This document shows positions 1 to 10,847 of a stretch of 64,000 nucleotides of DNA, piece after piece. The DNA lies in NCBI RefSeq assembly GCF_030463565.1, contig NC_134654.1:17128202-17192201 (forward strand). The letters run 5' to 3'. Numbering within the stretch: the first letter of the stretch is position 1; the number at the start of each line of letters is the position of its first letter. Position numbers and translations under genes: made by a program. The notes beneath the pieces are model-generated. The model was not told the DNA's origin. It saw nothing but the letters and a program-made list of their open reading frames with translations, and ran no database searches. The stretch comes from Pelecanus crispus (lineage: Eukaryota; Chordata; Aves; Pelecaniformes; Pelecanidae).

Positions 1-2900
1 CTCCATGGGCTCTTGAATGGGTCTTTGATGTTGGCCATGTTTTCCAGGCAGTTGGTTCCCTGAACTGAGCAGAGCAGGGCTACCCAAACACTTATGCCCG
101 CACGAGGGGTGTGAAGGGCTGGGAATGAGCAGCTGGGGACGAGGGATGAGGCTGCATCTCCAGGAGGCATGGACGGATCATGGCAGCTTAACACATTCAT
201 CAAAATCCAGCCCCCCGGGTGACTGTCAGGCTGCAGGAGTGGTCCAAGGGAGGTTCTTGACGGTCTCTCCTGGATTTCTGGATTGTATTTTCCCTCCTGA
301 TTAAGGAGGTGTGACTCTAATGCAAGAGTAACATCAGTGCATTTGGGCTTTACAGGGTTGCAAGCACACCAGAGTGTGAAATGCAGGTCTGGAACAGACA
401 TCGGCTGCATGAATACAGTATGGGGACACTGGCACAGCCAGAGTGGGTCCAGGCTGTGTGCATTTGTAGGGGGATGCTGTGGGGGTCACAGGCTGAAGGA
501 GAGACTGCAATGCCCAAAAGCAAACTGCACAAATCTAGACCTGGGCAGGTCTAATCCTGAAATCTTTCTGTTGTTCAGTCGGCACTGATTTCAGCAGGAC
601 TTGTCTAGGAGTGAGGACGGATCTGGTGCACCACTATGGAGAAGTAGAAAAGGACGTGAGAAGGCTTCTGCACTGTTGCAGGGCTTCGTGGTGAAAAGCC
701 TGGTCTCCCAGAGGATAACAAACACCTGAGCATCCCTTTTGCAGAGGTGATCCCAGTCTGCAAGCACCTCCCATCTTGCATCAGCCTTCCCCTGAGGTCA
801 TATCCTGCATGGTGGGCTGGACTCAGACCTATGCTGGGCTGCAGCTAAGGATGAGGCAATACCATGGAAATGGCATTGCCAGCTGATCATGGTGCCTGCT
901 GTGTCAGCGCTCAGAAAAGCCACAGCTGCACACAAAAATGTTCCCTCCTCAGCAACTGGGAGCAGCAACAGAGCCTCTCAGCTTGTGGAAATATCCTGCC
1001 CGGCACATCTGTGATTAGGCAGTGTGATTCAAGCCAAAGACCAGAGCTGATCTTGCTTCTGAGCCTGGACCTTGTTGCAGGACTAAGGGTTGGGAGGCTC
1101 TGCCCTGGCTGCAGGCTGGGGTGGCCACTGCCTGGTGTGAGGAGCGTGAGTGAGCAGCCTTGGACTTCATCCATGCTCTTTGGCCTCACTGATTTGAGCC
1201 TCCCCACAGGGACTTCATGTTTCTCAGGTCTGGTCCTCTTCAGGAGCCATAGTCACAGCTGAGATATCCAGACATCCCTCTGTTATGGTCCCTGGGCTCT
1301 GACAACACCAGGAACCTGTTTGTCCTCCTGCCCAGCAGCTCTGCAGAAGCCTGGTGTTCACCACCATGGCACCACGTCTGCCTGGGTCTCCTCTGATGGG
1401 CTCAGTGGAATCACATGTGGGCTCTGGTGCCACCAGGCCTGGCAGGAGGGTTTTCAAAGCCCAAGAACAAGAACTAACCCAGGACTGAGTGATTGGAAAA
1501 GGACTTTGAGCTCCTCTTGGTTACCAGAGAGCTGAATCCAGCCCAAGAAATCTGAAGATCTCCAGATTTGCAATTATCCTGCCATGCATTTGAGCTTCTG
1601 TGGAGCTGAAATCAGATCTTTGATGGGGAAGAAAGGGAGGGCAAGACCTTTACAGCAGCCATGGCAGATGAGGCAGCTTCAACTGATGTGAGTGCAGGAA
1701 GCTCTTTATTTCCAAAAAAACGTGGTGCACTGGAAACCAGCTGAGTGCTGGAGCTGGGGGGATTTATTTATGGCAGGTCTCTCTGGAACTGCAACTCTGC
1801 CCAGATGCACCTTGGGGATCAGGTCACTGTCTCTGTCCCCAGGCTGGGCAGTATGAGAACAGCTTCAGACTGATGCCACATCCCAGGACTTGCCTCACCC
1901 CAGCAAAAAGAAAAAATCTAAGACAAAAAAAGAGACACTTTCTTTTCACTTTGATGCCTCCAGTGCCCTCCTGATGTTGCCACAAGGTTGGCTGTGCTTG
2001 TCAGAGCTTTCCTGGGAAACAACTGTTCATTTGATGCTCTGGGTTTGAGATCATTTGCACCACAAAAGATGAACTCAGACGGTTTTAGGCTTATGGCACC
2101 CCTGGGTGTCCCGGTCAGATGAAAATCCAGAGCCATGACAGAGCTATTGATAAAACCCAGCCAGGAGAGAGGTCCTAGAGGTGTGTGTACCACAAACATT
2201 GCATTGCTGTAATTGATGTGTGAACTCTGACTGCCTGGGCTAGTGCCACATCCCCAGCCCCATAGCCTGAATGCTCCCATCAAGGACCAAGTCTCCATCG
2301 GCTCCTGGAGAGGACACTAAGCTGAAGGCAGGCCAGCTTTAGGGCAGCTTGCAGGAATTTGCTGAGGGCTCTTCAAAGACAGTGGGCTGGGTTAAACCAT
2401 GGTGCCCGAACTGAGGGGCTGGTCACATCCAGCAGCCTGCTTCATGCACACAAGGTTTCAGATGGCTTCTTGGAAGAGGTCATTTTCTTAAGGCTGAGGA
2501 AGTCCAACTGGAGCATGAAAATCTACTCTCGCATCCTTAGCAGAGCTCATAGCTGGTATATGAGTCTCAGCATCTACCTCTGACAAGGACTGACGTCTGA
2601 GCACATGTAGTGACCTGCCTGCAGCAAGGCTAGCCATGAAGTCTACCCACACCATCAGGGCATCCTTTGCCCCTGCAGCCCACAGCTCCAGCCAGGCAGA
2701 CTTCCTCTCCTCATCCTTAGACCTCTTGTTTACAGGTCAATCCCAGGGAAAGCTTGGGGGACCAGGCTCAATCCAGTGATTAGGCAGGTCCCAGGCCAAG
2801 TGAGGGGCTGCAGGGCCTGGCAAGGATGCTCAAAGTGGCCAAATTGGATGTGTCTGTGTAAGCTGGTCATGACAGATGCCCTGGATAGTCCATGGAGAGA
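1..2900. other. intergenic stretch, no gene seen
   Basis: Both strands hold only short open frames with no recognisable domain, no splice-consistent run of exons and no repeat that I can name. By synteny the region to the left should lead toward MYH10, but no myosin exon is visible here. Confidence 0.6.
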
Positions 2901-2901
2901 A

Positions 2902-3692
2902 TCATAGAATCATAGAATCATTTAGGTTGGAAAAGACCTTTAAGATCATTCAGTCCAACCATTAACCTAACATTACCATGTCCACCACTAAACCAATTAA
3001 GGGTAGAGTACCAATTTCATGTTTCCTAGCTTGGTGGCTGGATTGTTTATAATGAAAGTAAAAACTAGGAATCATTAAGATTGGAAAGGACCTCTTAAGA
3101 TCATCATTCCAATCATCAACCCAACACCACCATGTCCACTAAACCATGCCCCAAAGTGCCATGTCTACCCGCTTTTTGAACACTTCCAGGGATGGTGACT
3201 CCACCACCTCTCTGGGCAGCCTGTTCCAATGCTTGACTACCCTTTCTGTGAAGAAATTTTTCCTAATATCCAATCTAAACCTCCCCAGACGCAGCTTGAG
3301 GCCATTTCCTCTTGTCCTATCACTAACTACTTGGGAGAAGAGGCCAACACCCACCTCACTACAACCTCCTTTCAAGTAGTTGTAGAGAGCAATAAGGTCA
3401 CCCCTCAGCCTCCTCTTCTCCAGGCTAAACAATCCCAGTTCCCTCAGCCGCTCCTCATAAGGCCTGTGCTCCAGACCCTTCACCAGCTTCGTTGCCCTTC
3501 TCTGAACACGCTCCAGCACCTCAATGTCTTTCTTGTATTGAGGGGCCCAAAACTGGACACAGTATTCCAGGTGCGGCCTCACCAGTGCCGAGTAGAGGGG
3601 GACAATCACCTCCCTGCTCCTGCTGGCCATGCTATTCCTGATACAAGGAATTCCTTCCTGGAGCAGGAGCTTGCAGAAGTTCATTCAGCCTT
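2902..3692 (-). mobile_element. CR1 LINE, 5'-truncated, with a doubled 3' tail module
   Basis: Read on the minus strand, this is the 3' end of a CR1 non-LTR retrotransposon. It encodes the C-terminal part of ORF2 after the reverse transcriptase core, with the typical CR1 words [36 protein letters not shown] and [12 protein letters not shown]. About 180 codons are still open, so it is fairly young. It ends at the terminal ATTCTATGATTCTATGATT near 2902. The 3' UTR has two similar tail modules separated by about 70 bases, and the same arrangement occurs in the copy at 43.1-43.5 kb. The 5' part of the element is missing, as is usual for CR1. Confidence 0.93.
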
Positions 3693-3699
3693 AAGGGAT

Positions 3700-6600
3700 C
3701 AGATGTGTTATGCCTTGGGAGTGCTTATCCCTCTCACCAGCTACAATGGGAGCTTGGGATGGCCTGACCCATGGAGATGTCTCCATTCAAGACATCTACC
3801 ATGAAGTTGGATAATGATCCTTAAATGTGCTTTTTGCAGACACAATCCAGATCCCAACTTGAACTGAAACAGCGTAAGGGCAGTTTGCTGCCCTGAAACC
3901 CTTGGCAAGGGGTAGCTGTATCTGCCTTGGGGCAGACCTGTGAGCCTTCACTATTGGATGGTAGGAATGCATTTTTTGAGCAGTTTAGGGTGTAAAAAAG
4001 GAGCAGCAAACTATTCCTGAGAAAAATAAATGCCTGCTGCTGCTTTCCTTTTGTGTCCAGATGTGTGGGCCTGGGGACCAGCTCTCAAAGCTGGAGAGCA
4101 GGCAACATCTGAAGGCTGGAAGCAGACCCACCCCTCCTCCTCCAGCTATAGCGTCCTCCCCATTGCACAGCAAATGAATGAGCCCATTTTAACACAGTCC
4201 AATGATTGCTGCTACCACGGGGAGGTCTGGATACTGAGTCGTAGTTTACTTTTTATTTCTGCTGCATCATCCTTATTTTTTGATTCATGGACCACTCTGT
4301 GCATGAAAGAGCAAACTGTCCTTTTTGATCTCTTTTACTTGCTATAAAGATTTGCTCAACAAATGAGGTCTTAAAATGGACACATCCCTGGATACCTGTA
4401 TTGAATTGATCTTCTCCAATCAGAAAGAGTGTTCCCTTTTTCTCTTATTCACCCAAATATACAGGCTGCTGTTCTCTTGCACTGAGAACTGGCAGCAAAT
4501 ACTCACCATCTCCTTGCTTTGCTGCCACGTGCAGGCATCCTTCTTCTAAACAGGCTGAACCACACCAGCATGGGAAAAAGCAGCTGAAGCACCAGGGATG
4601 GCAGGGAGGTGTGGAATAACCCTTTCCAACAAAGCCTATACACCTATTTCATTAGTGGGCTCACCAGTCTATTTCCTTTTTGTAACCCAGCTAAGTGAGA
4701 ACAGAGATAACTTACTGCAAATAAGAACCCAGACAAGTTACTGCCCTGATAGTGGAGCCTGATACACACAGAAACCCACCGTAGCAGCCAGGGAAACCAA
4801 AACCAATCTCTTCCATTGCCACAGGTGGGAAGAGCAGGCAGCTCTGCTCAAAGCTGTATGGTGAGGTGGGATTTCAGAAGGCACCATGAAACTTATGGCA
4901 TAACCATAGCATTTGTGGATGGCTAACCCCTAAGCCTGTGTGATTCAGGTCTTACAGAATGAAAAAAATAGGCAAAAATTCAAACACAAAATACTGCATC
5001 CTGACTACCTATGCACTTGATTTTGAGGTTATGAGTTTTCAGGGGGGTTGTTTAACTGGAAACTTCTGTTTAATGGAGATTGAAGAGCCTCACATAATCC
5101 CATGGTTCCAGGAGGCCAGGCTTTAGAAGTCACTATATAAACACACAGGGACTGACAGTGAAACCTTCACATAACAAAAATTTCCTGAAATGACACGATT
5201 ATGCTGGTAAAGTTGGTGCTCCCAACTCACTCTCGTCTTCAGTGTGTCACCTGCACTTGGAGAAAGCAATAGGCAGTGACTGTGCTGCAGGAGCCCCAGG
5301 GGCATGTCTGGGGCCAGGGCTAATGCTGGAAGATGAGGCTACATGGCAAAAAGGTTCACCCTGACCTGAATGGCAGAGACAGAGGCAGGCAAGGATTTCC
5401 TGTGGCCACACAGCTGTCTGGTGGCAGGGCAGAGCTGCCCTGTGCTTTCCCATTAGTCCATGCTGTCTCTCAGGTGCCTGGAAATGACAAGTGAATTTAA
5501 GGGTGTGCTAGATTACAAGTAGGTGGAGAGTCTGGTGTTTGGAAACCACTTCTTAGCTCCTGCTGCTTCTTGCATCAGCCCCCAAGCCTGAGCCTCCTCC
5601 TCCCCCAAGCCACAGTGTGGGAGGTGCACCCTGATGTGCCCTTTGGATTGGGGTTCAGCTACAGATGTTGGGACAAATCCATGTCAGGGAACCCTGGGAG
5701 AGGGAAAACATCTGCTCCACAGAGCAGAGCCCAGCCTGTCCAAGAGGCACTGAGGTTCTCGGAGGAGATGGGCATATCCAACAGCCTTGGCTTTCTGGGG
5801 GTTAAGCTGAAATCCTGCTGTGCCAGATGACTCAGCGAGAAGGTAGCAGGGGAGTGCAGTGGTGTGGGGGAGAGGCATGGAGCAGTGCCTCAGGCTCCCC
5901 CACCCCTTCCCCCTTACACATCAGCACATTTATCCTATGTTGCCATCAGCATCAACTGCATTTGCATCGGAGGGGCAGGCTGGGATGGGTAGGAAGGAAG
6001 GGTATGCTGTGCAGGGCATAGGAAGGATGTGCTGTGCAGAAGGGCAGGACCCTTGCCCACCACCAGAAAGGCTGTCTGGAGTTATCCCAGGGCAAGAAAA
6101 CAGGGCAGGACTGGGACTGCATCTGGGACTGCATGCTTCTTTAATAAGTGCTCCCTCTCCTGGGCCGTGGCCACACTGTCCCAGAGAAAACTCGAATGCT
6201 TTGGCAAATTGGGAGGTATCTCAGGCTGGACAGACTCCTGGAGTGGGGCAGGGACCTTCCTTAAGCTCCAGATGGTCCCAGTTCCACATGAAACTGCTCC
6301 CTAACTCCAAAAAGCCCTGGACACTCAATGAAGATACTGTGTTTGAATGTCCCCATGCTGTCTGTGCCCACCAAGATACAGCGTCATGCTCTCCGTGGAT
6401 AGAAGCTCATCTTCTCTCTTAAGCCTGTCCCTTGGGGACCCAAGAACTGGACAAAGAGGCTGGGAAGAGATTTGGCCATTCAAAATCACGCCAATACAGA
6501 GCTCAATGTGATTTAGAGGAATCAGCTATCACCAAGGGTGTTTTGTACTGCGCTGGGAGCTTCTGAAGGCCAGAAGGGGAAGTCTGTGTCAGCTTTCCAT

Positions 6601-9600
6601 CAGCCTTCAACTCCAGGGGCTTCAAGAGCAGAGGAGATTTAAAAGAAAAAAAAAATGCAGTTTCCTTCAAAGAGTAAGAAGGTGGGGGGATGTACCTAAG
6701 GGATGAACAGAAAAGGTTTCTCCTGGGTAGCTATGACTCAGAAATGGCATTTCCCTATTTCTAATAAGGGATGTCAAGTCAGAGGTAATTTATTCATGGC
6801 AAGCTGATGCAGTTGCTATGGAGAGCATAATAGGAAGAAATTCTTTTTTTAATGCATAGTGTATTGAGGAGGAAAGTATTTGTCAAAGATAAAACCTTGG
6901 TGTGAGGATAAAAGTGGCAAATAGTGATTAGGAACATTAAAAAAAAAAAAAAAAGAAATGCTGTCTGCAAGCACTTTCACTGATCTCATCCTGCTTGGCT
7001 TCCCTCCAGGTAGGCAGAGGACCGATGCCAGCTCAGGGTTTCCCATCCACCAGACACCAGCCCAAGAGGATCCAGCACTCCAGAGAGCAGGTCCACTGAT
7101 GGGGTGTGTTGGTTTCAGAGCAGGCAAGAGCCAGAAGAGCACATGGTTTTGGCTGATTCATGGGCTCAGTTCACTCGTCCTGTGGGGATGAGGGTGCTGT
7201 AAGACAGAGGAGGGAGTTGGTGCAAGTGCCCAGAGCACCATGGTGCTGCATGACAGGTACCTGCATGTCACTGGGTACTTAAAATTCAGGTCTTTTTGTG
7301 TTAGGCCAGCCTTTTCACCTTCAGGGTAAAATACATACAAGGTGTATATTCAGACCCACTTGGTCACCCATGTCTTTCTCTCTCCGGCCATCACAGAATT
7401 TCCTCTCCCTCTATCCTGAACCTTCCTCCTCCAAGCATTGCTTTCTCCTCTTCCTCTCCTCCCAACCACAAGGGCTGACTGAGATCACCTTTCCTAGCTT
7501 AGGTTGTCCCTATGTCCCCAGGGTAGTGGCTGTTTGGCACTAGTCCCCCTTTTGATTCCTTACTAATCTTTCAGATACAGATGCTGGGCCTGAGTGTCCT
7601 CTCCACAGCAGACAGCTGATCTGGGCAGAGCTGTGGCTGGGCAATGCAAGCACAAAGGGCTCCATCAGAGCCTGGATGTGCTGGAGATGACTGTTGGGTA
7701 ATATGTGAAAGGGATCATCCTTGCAAACATGAAAGAGCCCAGAGAAACACTGGCAGGGGGAACCCCTGAGTGATACTCTGGCCCAGGTATGCTGGGGACC
7801 ACCACAGAAAGCCATGAGCACATACAAGCTTCATCACTGCAAACATGGAGGAACTCAGAAAACAACGGCAGACTGGGGATCCCCAGTAATGTAGCCAGAC
7901 AGACCCAGTCACCCTGTCCAGGCTTCTCCTGGGGTTGTCCCAGGAGAGACTCAGCACCATGTGCTGCATGGGAAACCCATCAAGGTGAGTCCATGGGAGC
8001 TGCTCTCCAGAGTATCTTCCCAACACCCTAGCAGACATCACTGGTACCCTGGTAATGACAGTGCATCTCACACCACATCTTCTGGACTTAACAGTCCTGT
8101 CCTCAGCCAGCTCACTGTCTCACACATAAGATGACCCCCTTGAATAAAGTTCTGGGGACTCCTGGCCTCAGACAATGGCATCAGACCTGTTTGCTGCAGT
8201 GCATGTATTTTGTGCTAGTCATTATGGCATTCTGGTGATGACAAGGAGCAAATGTCACAAGGTGCTGTACAGATGGGGCACACAAAAATCTCCAATCCAA
8301 GCAGTTCTGCTGTCTGCCAAAACACATAGGAGCAGAGGGAATCCATGAGATAATGTTGGTGATGGCTGGTCTGTGGGATGCCACACAAGAAAGGCTGAGA
8401 GTAACACAAGTAATTTAAGCTTGGCTCTCTGCTGTGCTAGGTCAGTGGGCACTGCAGCTCCCCACTGCCAACACGTGGCAAAAAGGATGCACAGGAAGGG
8501 GCTTTCCCTGGGCACAAGAGTACTGGGAGATCCCCAACCCCCCTCTGAGCCCTCTACCATTTGATTGACCCTCCTTGGACTCAGCCGCAACTTCTACTGA
8601 TCAGTAAGAATAAAACCTGGTGGTGACTTCTCCTTCATTCATAAACCTGCAGGAAGCAGTCACTTTGCTCAGAGCATTCAGCATGGAAAGCAAGAATCCC
8701 ACAGCTATCTACAGGGGAAGATAAAACCCCAGGGATTTTATTATGGGCTGCACTTTCTATCCTTGCTGCAGAAGGGCAGCACGTCCTCAGGAACAATGAA
8801 ATACCGTGAAGCCAAAGGGACAGGGGCAGCCCCTTGGTGTTACACATGCCTAACAAGCAGGAAGGTGACTGATGACATCACTTGCTCCCTGGAGCCCATC
8901 TGTCATTTGTGCGACAAAATGTCATATAATGGGGAATTCTCAGTCAGACTGGGAAGTCAGCTGGTGCTTCCCCTTGGAAATGTCTGTCTACAATTATTCA
9001 TAATGATAATGAACTTCAATTGCTTGAAGTGCTGAACCTGGTGCCCAGCACCTGCTTCAGACTGCTCTCCCCAAAAATGTAGGGTTTTTTAAATTTCAGG
9101 CAGCACGGTTCAGCCACTGGCGGACAAGGACACACATGGCTCCACAGCTCTGCTGGTGTGAAAGAGCAGGCCACTGTCACTTCCCAGACTCTGCCCCAAC
9201 TCGCGGCTCTGCAGCAAGTACTTGAAATTCAGACATGCTGAGACCTTCCTGGTTGCTCATCCGGTGGGTTCCTGTGTTTTGCTGGGGACCAGCAGCTCCT
9301 CCAGCCCAGGGGTTGCAAGGGTGGGCAGGACTTTTCCAGAGAGGATCCCTGCCTGCTGGAGGAAGGGCTGAGCCCCCTCACCTCGCAGGCAGGCACAAGC
9401 CCCGCTCCCACACAAGACTTGTCCCACTCCCAGGCAAGACTTGTCCCTGCCAAGGTCCAGAAACTGCTCCAGAAGACGAGGTTTAATCTGCCTGACCTGT
9501 CAGCATGGGAACAGCCCCATGATGACCTTGGGATGAACAGAGGGGAAGTCACCTGTCACTGACAGGACCGATTTGAACCTCAGCAATAAAAGCCAGGCAT

Positions 9601-10380
9601 ATTCACTGCTTTGCCTTGGGTCATTTGTCTCTAAATGAAGCATCTCTCATATAACAAATGGTCCCTTCCTGGGCCATACATCTTGCTGTTTGAAGTGCCA
9701 GACAGCTGGCAGAATTTCCCCAGCTCCTGCTGGTTTATAATCAGCAAAGGGCTGACGTTTGCCTGAAAACAATTTCCCTGATGCAAGTCAGGGTTGTAAC
9801 AGACATGAAGACTTCTCCCGCCAGAGACTCATACCCTTTTACACTAAGCCAAGGGTGTTTCAGCTTCAGTAGCTCACAAAAATGCTCTTGTATGTTAAGC
9901 CAGTGAGGAAGCCAGAGAAGACAGAAGCAAACATCAGAGGGTGAAATCTCCTGTGGAAAGAGCAGACCCCAAGGTCACCATCATCTGTAGGGTTTCCCCC
10001 ACCTGGCCCATGAATACCACCCTGCCCCCCCTTATTTTTGGCAATGGATCTTGTTCAAATGCCTTGTTGTGGGGAAAAAATAAAATAAATTTTAAAAAAT
10101 CAGTTAATTTTTAGTGAATGGTAGACCTCAGTCCCACACACAGAGGGAACAATGGGCAGTACAGTGATCAAGCACCCCTGAGGATGTGCTTCAGTCTTTC
10201 CATCTGGTGTTTTGGGAGAGAAGGAGCAAGCTCCTACCCTGAGCTCTGAGACAGTGGGATGTTGATGTCAGGGGCACTGAAATACCTGCCCAAGACAGCA
10301 GAGGTCACAGGAACAGGGGCTGATTTTTAGCAGAGAAGAAACAGAGAAAATGAGAGGAAGGGAAAGAAATCTGCATTTGT
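3700..10380. other. intergenic stretch upstream of CCDC42, no gene seen
   Basis: No coding exon with family resemblance or supported splice sites was found on either strand. It contains a poly-A run near 6940-6955 and a degenerate two-copy tandem duplication with a period of about 116 bases (copies starting near 7716 and 7832, sharing the core TGCAAACATG). Otherwise it looks like unique non-coding DNA. Confidence 0.55.
7716..7925. repeat. degenerate two-copy tandem duplication, period about 116 bp
   Basis: The stretch starting CATCCTTGCAAACATG near 7716 recurs, diverged, as CATCACTGCAAACATG near 7832, followed in both by a GGCAG...GGG..CCCC block. I judged this by eye; the copies differ at many positions, so the duplication is old. 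Confidence 0.4.
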
Positions 10381-10437
10381 TCAGCTTTCCTTTAGTGCAT
10401 CAGCTTTCCTTTAGTGCGTCAGCTTTCCTTTAGTGCT
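10381..10437. repeat. 19-bp minisatellite, three copies
   Basis: Three head-to-tail copies of TCAGCTTTCCTTTAGTGC plus one variable base (A, G, T in turn). The copies are otherwise identical, so the array is young or still mutating. It lies about 60 bp upstream of the X-box and 335 bp upstream of the CCDC42 start codon. Confidence 0.95.
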
Positions 10438-10495
10438 GAAGAGTCCTGGTCCTGGTCAGACCCCCTCACTAATGTAAGGGCATCACCCCACTTCA

Positions 10496-10508
10496 GTTGC
10501 CAAGGAAC
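10496..10508 (+). promoter_or_regulatory. X-box (RFX-factor site) upstream of CCDC42
   Basis: GTTGCCAAGGAAC fits the X-box consensus RYYRYY-N-RRNRAC at every position. RFX transcription factors bind such sites in the promoters of ciliary and flagellar genes. A half site (GGCAAC) follows near 10534. The motif is 263 bp upstream of the CCDC42 start codon, which suits a sperm-flagellum gene. Function is inferred from the match and the position only. Confidence 0.55.
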
Positions 10509-10770
10509 CACCCGAGCATGTTCCAACCACCCCTGGCAACCGTTCCATGCAAACTGGCCACCAACAGCCGGTGGCCACAGGCACAACTAGGTCAAGGAAG
10601 GTCCTGGGAAAGCGGAGGTAAGAGGCACCCAGGGGCTTACTGCCCTGCCTAGCTGCCTCTCCCATGCACAACCAAGCCCTCAGGCTTGCAGGGCAGCTCC
10701 TGGGCTGACTTGTGAGAGGAGCAGTGCTGGGAGGACCTGGGCTCTCTGGGTCCTGCTGGTGGCTGGAGTG

Positions 10771-10847
10771 ATGGCCACCATGGGAGATGAGGACCTGTCA
10801 GCCTATTTCTGCATGCAGTACAGGCAGAACCTCCTGCTCTTGCTCAG
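10771..10847 (+). CDS. CCDC42: CCDC42 coding exon 1
   Basis: Encodes residues 1-25 plus two bases of R26 ([13 protein letters not shown]...). The donor is CTCAG/GTGAGG. It ends in phase 2. Confidence 0.88.

Noticed and set aside
3139-3804. Two long frames on opposite strands near 3.1-3.8 kb as host genes
   Set aside because: The minus frame is the CR1 ORF2 end and the plus frame is its antisense.
7540-8071. Overlapping minus-strand frames as a gene
   Set aside because: Chance frames over an old tandem duplication; no domain and no splice support.
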